A DNA stretch of 64,000 bases from Anaeromassilibacillus sp. An200 (GTDB lineage Bacteria; Bacillota; Clostridia; Oscillospirales; Acutalibacteraceae), in NCBI RefSeq assembly GCF_002160025.1, contig NZ_NFJU01000016.1:1-64000 (forward strand), read 5' to 3'. Shown here in pieces: positions 57,166 through 64,000 of the stretch; positions within the stretch are counted from its first letter, which is position 1; each line of letters begins with the position of its first letter. The position numbers and the translations under genes were made by a program. Below the pieces are notes generated by a model. The model had not been told where the DNA came from. It did not search any database and saw only the letters and a program-made list of their open reading frames with translations.

Positions 57166-58113
57166 ATGGAATTCAGCCATATCCCGGTTTTGTTTCAGGA
57201 AACCATTGACTCCCTGCAAATCCGCCCGGATGGCGTGTATGTCGACGGGACAGCGGGAGGGGGAGGCCACTCGCAGGCCATTCTTGACAAGCTGACAACC
57301 GGAACCCTGCTTTCCATTGATCAGGATCCCGACGCTGTCGCCGTAGTGACGCGGCGGTTTGCCGGAAATCCATGTTCCCTCGTGCGGCAGGCAAATTTTT
57401 CCCAGATGGCCCGTGTGGCGCGGGAAGCCGGAATCGATCGGGTGGATGGTGTTTTGCTGGACATCGGTGTTTCCTCGCATCAGCTGGACACGCCGGAGAG
57501 AGGGTTTTCCTATCACAGCGACGCACCGCTTGACATGCGCATGAGCCAGTCGGGGCCCACGGCGGCCGATTTGGTTAACACGCTTTCCTGGCAGGAGCTG
57601 GCGGATATTTTCCGTCGGTACGGCGAGGAAAAAAGCGCCCGTTCCATCGCGCAGGCGATTGTCCGGGCGAAGGAGGACAAGCCGATTGAGACAACGCTGG
57701 AGCTGGCGGAGCTGGTAAAGGCGAGTGTCCCCGCGGCAGTCCGGCGGGAGCCGGGACATCCGGCGCGGAAAACCTTTCAGGCGCTCCGTATTGCCGTCAA
57801 TGGGGAGTTGGACAGGCTTTCCGAAGGTTTGGACGCCGCATTTTCCCTTTTACGGCCTGGCGGGCGGCTGGCGGTCATCACATTCCATTCGCTGGAGGAT
57901 CGCATGGTCAAGCAGAGAATGGCTGCGTGGTGCGAGGGCTGCACCTGTCCTCCGGATTTTCCGGTGTGCGTCTGCGGCAAAAAGCCGCGGGCGGAGCTGG
58001 TTTATAAAAAGGGATTGGCCCCAAGTGAGCGGGAGCTGGAGGAAAACCCCCGCAGCAGGAGCGCACGGCTTCGTGTATGCGTCAAGCTGCGCGATCACGC
58101 ATTGGACGATTAA
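57166..58113 (+). CDS. rsmH: 16S rRNA (cytosine1402-N4)-methyltransferase
   Basis: 315 residues. IPVLFQETIDSL, DGTAGGGGHSQAIL (SAM loop), LLDIGVSSHQLD, RGFSYHSDAPLDMRM and VITFHSLEDRMVKQ are diagnostic. Second gene of dcw, 17 bp after mraZ. Confidence 0.96.
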   Translation: MEFSHIPVLFQETIDSLQIRPDGVYVDGTAGGGGHSQAILDKLTTGTLLSIDQDPDAVAVVTRRFAGNPCSLVRQANFSQMARVAREAGIDRVDGVLLDIGVSSHQLDTPERGFSYHSDAPLDMRMSQSGPTAADLVNTLSWQELADIFRRYGEEKSARSIAQAIVRAKEDKPIETTLELAELVKASVPAAVRREPGHPARKTFQALRIAVNGELDRLSEGLDAAFSLLRPGGRLAVITFHSLEDRMVKQRMAAWCEGCTCPPDFPVCVCGKKPRAELVYKKGLAPSERELEENPRSRSARLRVCVKLRDHALDD

Positions 58114-58229
58114 AAGAAACCGGTTTTCCACAGCAATGGCCGGAAAACCATAAAAATGCCCGGGAGGGCATAAAAAATTCCGCGTGAAAAGCGCAATGAA
58201 ATTTGGTTCCGCAGGGAGGGAATGGAAGC

Positions 58230-58727
58230 ATGGCGGTTTCAAACAATACAGCCTATGATTTTGCGAGGTTTGAGCCTAAACGACAGGAGCAGGCCCCGGA
58301 AATCCAAAAAAATAACGTCATTCCGCTTCCGAAGGAACAGATTGAGAAAAATGCAAGACCGCGCCTGCATCCTCTTCGTGTGGTTTCCACTTTGGCGGTG
58401 ATGCTTGTGATTCTGGCAACGGTGGGAAGTCTGGTATACGGTCAGGTTCGGCTGACGGAGCTGACGGACAGCATCAACAGCACGGAAAAGGCGCTTTCGG
58501 AAAGTGAGAGTCTCTACACGCAGCTTCAGATGAAGTCAGACGCTCTCATGTCGCTGGATTCGGTGGAAGCCTACGCGGAGCAGAATTTGGGAATGCAGAA
58601 AGCGGAAAAGGATCAGGTGGAATATATCAGCATGGCGCAGGAGGATCAGGGAACGGTTCTTCAGGACGCCGGAGGTCAGGGAATTCTGGAACAGATTTGG
58701 AGTTGGTTTCAGCAGCTTCTGAGCTGA
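58230..58727 (+). CDS. ftsL: FtsL-like division protein
   Basis: 165 residues, ATG behind GGGAGGGAATG. Basic cytoplasmic tail, one membrane helix (about 62-80, LAVMLVILATVGSLVYGQV), then a coiled coil (LTELTDSINSTEKALSESESLYTQLQ) and AEQNLGMQKAEKDQVEYI. FtsL sequences are divergent. The call rests on topology and the place between rsmH and the PBP. Confidence 0.8.
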   Translation: MAVSNNTAYDFARFEPKRQEQAPEIQKNNVIPLPKEQIEKNARPRLHPLRVVSTLAVMLVILATVGSLVYGQVRLTELTDSINSTEKALSESESLYTQLQMKSDALMSLDSVEAYAEQNLGMQKAEKDQVEYISMAQEDQGTVLQDAGGQGILEQIWSWFQQLLS

Positions 58728-58809
58728 CGGGGAATAATTTTCCCCCCTCTACAATAAGTATAAAATACCGTTTTTTGTAATGTTGAGATAGGATTGATTG
58801 GACAAAAGG

Positions 58810-58848
58810 AAAAATGGAAGTTAAGAGATATTCTTGACTTCCATTTTT
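58810..58848 (+). terminator. Near-perfect hairpin between ftsL and spoVD
   Basis: 18-bp stem starting AAAAATGGAAG and ending CTTCCATTTTT with only G-U exceptions and a 3-nt loop. It ends in T5 and lies 36 bp before the PBP start. Possible attenuator or partial terminator inside the dcw operon. Confidence 0.5.
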
Positions 58849-58884
58849 CCATAAGCGGAGAGAGAAAGGCGGGGAAACGAAGGT

Positions 58885-61155
58885 ATGGCAAAGGGAACGA
58901 CCGTCCGGATGTGGCGGCGTACGATTGTAGTGTTGGCGGTGATGATCGTGCTGGGCTTTGGCACGCTGGTGGTCAGCTTGTTCCGTCTGCAAATTATCCA
59001 GGGGGAGGAGCTTCAGACACGCGCGGTGAACCAGCAGACGCAGGATACCTCCCTCTCCGCAAAGCGGGGGACAATCTATGACTGCAATATGAAGGTCTTG
59101 GCTACAAGCGCTGACGTCTGGAAGGTGGTGCTGGATCCCAACTATATCCGCAAAGAGCTTGTGGAGGATAAAGGGATGGAAGGCATACAGGATACCATCG
59201 CACAGCGGCTTGCCGAGATCCTGGATCTGGAGACGGCAGATGTGCGCGCGCTGATGGAGAAGCAGACCTACTATGCCGTTGTCAAAACGAAGGTGGAGAC
59301 CGATCTCAAGGATCAGATCCTGGAACTGAAATCTGAGCTGAATCTCGGCAACGCCATCCAGCTGGAGCCGGATTACAAGCGGTATTATCCTTACGGTGCG
59401 TTTGCATCCAGCGTTCTGGGCTTTACCAACAGTGAAAACCAGGGCGTTACCGGTGTGGAGGCCTCCTATAACGAATATCTTTCCGGCGTTCCCGGCAAAC
59501 TGGTAACGGCAAAGAACGCCCGGGGAATTGATATGCCTTTCCAGTATGAACAGCTTGTTGAGGCGCAGGACGGCTACAGCCTGGTGCTGACGATCGACGA
59601 GGTGGTGCAGCATTTTCTGGAAAAGAGCGTCGAGGCCGCGGCAGAGAGCTGTCAGGCGCGCAACCGCGCCTGCGGCATTGTTATGAATGTCAATACCGGT
59701 GAGATCCTGGCAATGACTGTTAAGGGGGATTACGATCCGAACGATCCCTACACCATCACCGATGAAGCGGATCTCGCGGCCATCAACGCGATTCCGGATG
59801 ACGAGGAGCATCAGGAGGAGCGCTCCAACGCGATCCGCACAGCACAGGAAAAGCAGTGGAGAAATAAGTGCATCAGTGATACCTACAATCCCGGTTCCGT
59901 GTTCAAGATGGTGACAGCCGCCATGGGGATCGAGGAGGGCGTGGTGTCGGAAAATACCACGTTCACTTGCAGCGGTCACTATCAGGTTGCCGACTACAGC
60001 ATTGGCTGCTGGAAAACAGCGGGGCATGGCTCGGAAACCTTTGCACAGGGACTGAGCAATTCCTGCAACCCGGTTTTCATGCAGCTGGGTGAAATGCTCG
60101 GTGCACAGACCTTCTACCGTTACTTTGAGGCCTTTGGCCTGACAACCAAGACCGGCATCGATCTGATTGGTGAAAGCAACAGTATCTATTATAAGGCGGA
60201 CGGACTGGGGGCGACCCAGCTTGCGACCTCCTCGTTCGGCCAGACCTTCCGTGTGACGCCGATCCAGATGATCACGGCAGCGGCCGCGGTAGCCAACGGC
60301 GGGTATCTGGTTCAGCCGCATGTGGTGTCCAAGGTGATTGATTCCGAGGGCAACATCGTGGTATCCAATGACACCACGGTGAAGCGCCAGGTCATTTCGG
60401 AGGATACCAGCGCCAGAATCAGCGCCATGCTTCAGGAAACCGCTACCACAGGAACCGCGAAAAACGGTTACGTTGCCGGATATCGTGTGGCGGGCAAAAC
60501 GGGAACCTCTGAGAAAATCGACGAGTGGAACGCCGCCGGACGCAAGGGCGAAAAGAAATATATTGCTTCTTACTGCGGTTACGCGCCTGCGGAGGATCCG
60601 GAAATTGTCATGCTGGTATTTTTTGATGAGCCTGTGCCGCAGAATGGCGAGGTGTTCGGCAGCGCCATCGCCGGTCCGCCCTTTGCGGAAACCATGTCTG
60701 AAATTCTGCCGTATCTTGGCATTGAGCCGAAATACACGGAAGAGGAGCTGGCAAAGCTTGATATCTCCACTCCCGGTGTGGTGGGTTTGAGCCAGGAGGA
60801 AGCGCAGACGAAAGTGAGCAACGCCGGTCTGACCTATAAAGTATATGGCAGCGGCGACAAGGTCGTTTCCCAGATCCCGGAGCAGGGAAAGAGCATTCCC
60901 AAGGGAGGCACGGTTGTGCTGTATCTGGATTCGGCAAGTGCGTCTGAGACAGTGACGGTGCCGGATCTTTCGGGACTGACCTTGTCTCAGGTAAATACAA
61001 AGGTGTCGCAGGCCGGGCTGAACCTGAGCGTTTCCGGTGCGGCTGTGACAGGCGGGAATGCCGTTTCCGATACGCAGGATATCGCGGCGGGAACAGAAGT
61101 GCCTGCCGGAACGGTGGTTACGGTGAATTTTGTGGATCTGGAAGCGGTCCACTGA
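58885..61155 (+). CDS. spoVD: Class B PBP with PASTA domains, SpoVD/PBP2 type
   Basis: 756 residues. Membrane helix about 12-35, dimerisation domain about 45-230 (SAKRGTIYDCNMKVLATS), transpeptidase about 250-600 with S-x-x-K (GSVFKM), S-x-N (SCN in LSNSCNPVF) and K-T-G (AGKTGTSEK), then two PASTA domains (about 628-690 and 695-755). It crosslinks septal or spore-cortex peptidoglycan with FtsW/SpoVE. Only one such PBP is in the cluster, so it may serve both vegetative division and sporulation. Confidence 0.88.
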   Translation: MAKGTTVRMWRRTIVVLAVMIVLGFGTLVVSLFRLQIIQGEELQTRAVNQQTQDTSLSAKRGTIYDCNMKVLATSADVWKVVLDPNYIRKELVEDKGMEGIQDTIAQRLAEILDLETADVRALMEKQTYYAVVKTKVETDLKDQILELKSELNLGNAIQLEPDYKRYYPYGAFASSVLGFTNSENQGVTGVEASYNEYLSGVPGKLVTAKNARGIDMPFQYEQLVEAQDGYSLVLTIDEVVQHFLEKSVEAAAESCQARNRACGIVMNVNTGEILAMTVKGDYDPNDPYTITDEADLAAINAIPDDEEHQEERSNAIRTAQEKQWRNKCISDTYNPGSVFKMVTAAMGIEEGVVSENTTFTCSGHYQVADYSIGCWKTAGHGSETFAQGLSNSCNPVFMQLGEMLGAQTFYRYFEAFGLTTKTGIDLIGESNSIYYKADGLGATQLATSSFGQTFRVTPIQMITAAAAVANGGYLVQPHVVSKVIDSEGNIVVSNDTTVKRQVISEDTSARISAMLQETATTGTAKNGYVAGYRVAGKTGTSEKIDEWNAAGRKGEKKYIASYCGYAPAEDPEIVMLVFFDEPVPQNGEVFGSAIAGPPFAETMSEILPYLGIEPKYTEEELAKLDISTPGVVGLSQEEAQTKVSNAGLTYKVYGSGDKVVSQIPEQGKSIPKGGTVVLYLDSASASETVTVPDLSGLTLSQVNTKVSQAGLNLSVSGAAVTGGNAVSDTQDIAAGTEVPAGTVVTVNFVDLEAVH

Positions 61156-61200
61156 CCGCAGAGCCTGCGGCAAATTGAAACAGAGGGTGTGAAGGAACGT

Positions 61201-62220
61201 ATGAATCTGGGAAACAGTTGGCTGGTGCTGCTGTCCGCGGTGATTGCTTTTGCCGTGACAGCGCTTCTGGGTAAATGGATGGTGCCGCTGCTGCACCGCA
61301 TCAATTTCGGTCAGACCATCCGTGAGGAGGGGCCGAAGTGGCATAAGAAGAAAAACGGGACGCCCACGATGGGAGGGTTCCTGTTCATCATCGGTATTTT
61401 TCTCGCGGCAGCGGTTTGTCTGCCCCTGTACTACAGCCAGACGGGGCAGGATCCGTATCTCCGCAGCCAGTCGCTGACCAAAGCGGTGGGAGGGCTCCTC
61501 ATGGCTCTCGGCTTCGGTCTGGTTGGATTCCTGGACGATTATATTAAGGTGGTCAAAAAGCGGAACCTGGGGCTGAATGTAAAGCAGAAGCTGGTACTGC
61601 AATTCCTGGTGGCTGGTGCATATCTGCTTTCGCTTGGATTGTCCGGCGCCGGTACGTCAACACTGATTCCCTTCGTGGGCAGCGTGGATTTCGGGCCCGC
61701 GTACTGGATCCTCTCCGCGATCGGTATTGTCGCCATTGTCAATGCGGTGAACTTTACAGACGGAATTGACGGCCTGAATGCCTCGGTGACATTCTTTGTG
61801 GCTGTCACCTTCATGATCTTGTCCGGTATCATGTACCTGTTTGGCATGAGCATTGCTGCCGCGGCTGTGGCGGGCGGCTGCCTTGGCTTTCTGGTCTGGA
61901 ATTTCAATCCGGCCAAGGTGTTCATGGGAGATACAGGATCGCTGTTCCTTGGAGGCGTTGTGTGCGCGCTTGGTTTTGGCGTGAATCTTCCGGTTTTGAT
62001 TATTCCGGTTGGTATTATTTATCTGTGTGAAATACTCTCTGTAGTGATTCAGGTGACATATTTCAAGCTGACACATGGCAAACGCATCTTCAAGATGACG
62101 CCTATCCATCACCATTTTGAGATGTGCGGATGGAGCGAGGTGAAAATCTGCGTGGTGTTCAGCGCTGTGACGGTGGTGTTCGGCGCTTTGTCCGTGTTTG
62201 GTTTATTGTATGGATTCTGA
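61201..62220 (+). CDS. mraY: Phospho-MurNAc-pentapeptide transferase
   Basis: 339 residues, ten membrane helices. GPKWHKKKNGTPTMGGFLFI, NFTDGIDGLNAS and FMGDTGSLFLGG are the MraY catalytic motifs, and MTPIHHHFEMCGWSE ends the chain. Makes lipid I from UDP-MurNAc-pentapeptide, the MurF product, and undecaprenyl phosphate. ATG 61201 is preferred over GTG 61189. Confidence 0.95.
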   Translation: MNLGNSWLVLLSAVIAFAVTALLGKWMVPLLHRINFGQTIREEGPKWHKKKNGTPTMGGFLFIIGIFLAAAVCLPLYYSQTGQDPYLRSQSLTKAVGGLLMALGFGLVGFLDDYIKVVKKRNLGLNVKQKLVLQFLVAGAYLLSLGLSGAGTSTLIPFVGSVDFGPAYWILSAIGIVAIVNAVNFTDGIDGLNASVTFFVAVTFMILSGIMYLFGMSIAAAAVAGGCLGFLVWNFNPAKVFMGDTGSLFLGGVVCALGFGVNLPVLIIPVGIIYLCEILSVVIQVTYFKLTHGKRIFKMTPIHHHFEMCGWSEVKICVVFSAVTVVFGALSVFGLLYGF

Positions 62221-62271
62221 TGCATAAGGCATACTATTGACACCAGAAATCCCGGAAAGGAGGCGGTTGGC

Positions 62272-63522
62272 TTGACGACACACGCACAGTCCGGCACAAT
62301 GGCGGGGAAAGGGCCCGCCGGGCCGCAGAGCCATCAGGAAAAAAAGCAGAAAAACTCCGTGCTCAAGCGGGCAAGGAAGAAATTCCGGATATTTTCCATC
62401 CGTTCCGGGATGGATTTGCCGTTTTTCTTCCTGCTCCTTGTGCTGTTGACCATTGGTCTTGTGATGATGTTTTCCGCCAGCTATCCCTATGCCTACTATA
62501 ATATGGATGGGGACAGCTATTATTTCATCCGCAACCAGGCGATGTTTGCCGTATTGGGTGTGGTGATTATGATTGCGGTGTCTTATTTTGACTACCATCA
62601 TCTGCATAAATTTGCCATCCCCATTTTGATTGTCACGTATCTTCTTCTGGTGGCGATGCTGGTGCTCAGAGGCTCCAAGCTGGTTCCAAACATCAAGGGC
62701 GCCTACCGCTGGTTTTATATCGGTCCCTTGAACTTCCAGCCTTCGGAGGTGGCAAAGTTTGCGCTGATCCTGATTTTTGCGCATTTAATCTCGCTGAACT
62801 TTGAGAAAATGGGAACTTTCCGGTATGGTGTGCTTCCCTATGTGCTGATTCTCGGCTCGATCGCTCTGCTGGTGGTGCTGGAAAAGCATATGTCCGCAAC
62901 GCTGATTATCCTGATGCTTGGTGTGGTGATGATGTTCATCGGCGGTGTGAAGCTGCGCTGGTTTGCTCTCGCGGTGGTTGGACTGGGCCTGGCGGCGCTG
63001 TATCTATTGGTGTTCACAGATGTGTTCTCCTACGCGATGGATCGCGTGTACGGCTGGCTTTCCCCGTTTGACCCGCCGGAGGGGGTTGATACCTGGCAGA
63101 CACGCCAGTCGCTCATGACGATCGGATCGGGCGGCCTGCTCGGTCTTGGTCTGGGGCAGTCAAGGCAGAAATACCTCTATCTGCCGGAGCCGCAGAACGA
63201 TTTTATCTTTGCGATTGTGTGCGAGGAGCTTGGCTTTATCGGCGCTCTGATTATTATTATTCTGTTTGCGATGCTCGTGTGGCGCGGCATTGTCGTCTCG
63301 CTCAAGGCGAAGGATAAATTCGGAATGCTGCTCGGCGTGGGCCTGACCTTCCAGATTGGTTTGCAGGTAATTTTGAACATCATGGTGGTGACGAATACCA
63401 TTCCCAATACAGGCATCAGCCTGCCTTTCTTCAGCTATGGGGGAACCTCTTTGATCATGCTGCTGGCGGAAATGGGAGTGGTGCTGTCTATCAGCCGGAA
63501 TTCGTCAATTGAGAAATTATAG
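62272..63522 (+). CDS. FtsW/SpoVE-type SEDS glycosyltransferase
   Basis: 416 residues from TTG 62272 behind AAAGGAGGCGG. Basic N-terminal tail of about 45 residues, then ten membrane helices. RSGMDLPFFFLLLVLL, VLEKHMSATLIIL and NTGISLPFFSYGGTSL are SEDS marks. Polymerises glycan strands with the PBP encoded upstream. FtsW and SpoVE cannot be told apart from this sequence. Confidence 0.92.
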   Translation: MTTHAQSGTMAGKGPAGPQSHQEKKQKNSVLKRARKKFRIFSIRSGMDLPFFFLLLVLLTIGLVMMFSASYPYAYYNMDGDSYYFIRNQAMFAVLGVVIMIAVSYFDYHHLHKFAIPILIVTYLLLVAMLVLRGSKLVPNIKGAYRWFYIGPLNFQPSEVAKFALILIFAHLISLNFEKMGTFRYGVLPYVLILGSIALLVVLEKHMSATLIILMLGVVMMFIGGVKLRWFALAVVGLGLAALYLLVFTDVFSYAMDRVYGWLSPFDPPEGVDTWQTRQSLMTIGSGGLLGLGLGQSRQKYLYLPEPQNDFIFAIVCEELGFIGALIIIILFAMLVWRGIVVSLKAKDKFGMLLGVGLTFQIGLQVILNIMVVTNTIPNTGISLPFFSYGGTSLIMLLAEMGVVLSISRNSSIEKL

Positions 63523-63572
63523 AACCCTGCGATGCGGGACAAACGATTTCAGAGAGAAAAGAGTGTGTCATC

Positions 63573-64000
63573 ATGAGAATCCTTTTTGCTGGCGGCGGCA
63601 CCGCCGGTCACATCAATCCGGCTCTGGCGATTGCCGGTACAGTTCGTGAGCACGAACCGGACGCGGCGATCCTCTATGTGGGCGCAAAGGGCGGCATGGA
63701 GGAACGGCTGGTACCCAAGGCGGGGTTTGACTTCAAGAGTGTGACCATCTCCGGTTTTCAGCGCAAACCGAGTTGGGCGAACCTGAAGAAGAATGTCAAA
63801 ACGGTGGTACACCTTTTTACTTCCACGGAGGAAGCCAAACGCATGATCAAAGAATTTCAGCCGGACGTCTGCGTTGGTACCGGCGGCTATGTCAGCGGGC
63901 CGGTGATCCGGGAAGCAATGCGCCTGGGCATCCCCTCCCTGATTCATGAGCAGAACGCTTTTCCCGGCGTGACCAACAAGGCGCTGAGCAAAAAGGCGGC
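63573..64000 (+). CDS. murG: MurG glycosyltransferase, 3' end outside window
   Basis: The first 142 residues are visible. ATG 63573. FAGGGTAGHINPALAIA is the MurG loop, with VGAKGGMEERLVPKAGF, GTGGYVSGPVIREA and HEQNAFPGVTNKAL following. Adds GlcNAc to lipid I to make lipid II. Follows the SEDS gene by 50 bp. The frame is open to the window edge. Confidence 0.95.
   Translation, partial: MRILFAGGGTAGHINPALAIAGTVREHEPDAAILYVGAKGGMEERLVPKAGFDFKSVTISGFQRKPSWANLKKNVKTVVHLFTSTEEAKRMIKEFQPDVCVGTGGYVSGPVIREAMRLGIPSLIHEQNAFPGVTNKALSKKA

Noticed and set aside
58627-61602. 991-codon open frame on the minus strand
   Set aside because: It lies opposite ftsL, the PBP gene and mraY, whose motifs are intact. 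Its sequence is His/Arg/Gln-rich with no domain and no start signal. It is a shadow of high-GC coding.

Overview
The window looks like part of the chromosome of a spore-forming Clostridia-type Firmicute, probably in or near the Oscillospiraceae/Ruminococcaceae. The evidence is strong Shine-Dalgarno sites, frequent TTG/GTG starts, sporulation genes (bofA, ylbJ, yqfC, yqfD, a spoVD-type PBP) and a Gram-positive mraZ-rsmH-ftsL-pbp-mraY-ftsW-murG cluster. The species cannot be named from sequence alone.

Left end, 1-18.2 kb: integrated elements stacked on one tRNA gene. Bases 1-924 are the lysis end of one prophage. Bases 1114-18137 are a second, about 17 kb element bounded by a perfect 19-bp repeat that is the anticodon-to-variable-loop part of a host tRNA-Thr(CGT). 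The host tRNA gene is cut in two (3' half at 1087-1132, 5' half at 18119-18167). The element carries a complete second tRNA-Thr(CGT) with its own terminator at 17882-17991, lying downstream of the host tRNA promoter that survives at 18188-18216. The element holds a C1-type repressor, a tyrosine integrase with an extra internal HTH, a minus-strand block of early, regulatory and packaging genes (excisionase, replisome organiser, HNH protein, sigma factor, three RinA/DUF1492-like proteins, portal, minor-tail protein, small terminase) and a decayed large terminase. No capsid genes were recognised, so it is either a defective prophage or a satellite.

Within the element, 1.3-4.4 kb is a plus-strand module: a protein joining an XRE-type HTH to a sigma-70 region-2-like segment but ending before region 4, followed by small DNA-binding proteins and two exported proteins. 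A shared motif (TACCCGGTTTGCCTG) precedes three of its genes. At two of them the spacing motif - TATG(A/C)T - start codon is identical. This may be an element-encoded alternative sigma system driving surface-protein cargo, and it is the most interesting hypothesis in the window.

Right part, 18.4-64 kb: host core genome. In order: XRE and DUF4364 regulators; bofA-yaaL; a NitT/TauT-type ABC transporter; a thioesterase; dnaC/dnaD-like replication genes; tRNA-Gly; lgt; two glycosyltransferases and a YhhN protein; murE-murF; an NlpC/P60 wall hydrolase behind a WalR-like box; ylbJ; yqfC-yqfD-phoH-ybeY-dgkA-era-yqzL-recO-mutS2; a secreted subtilase; degV; ylxM-ffh-rpsP-khpA-rimM-trmD; HPr; uvrC; rsmD-coaD; and the dcw cluster, which runs off the right edge inside murG. 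Several near-consensus sigma-A promoters (TTGACA-17-TATAAT) are visible.
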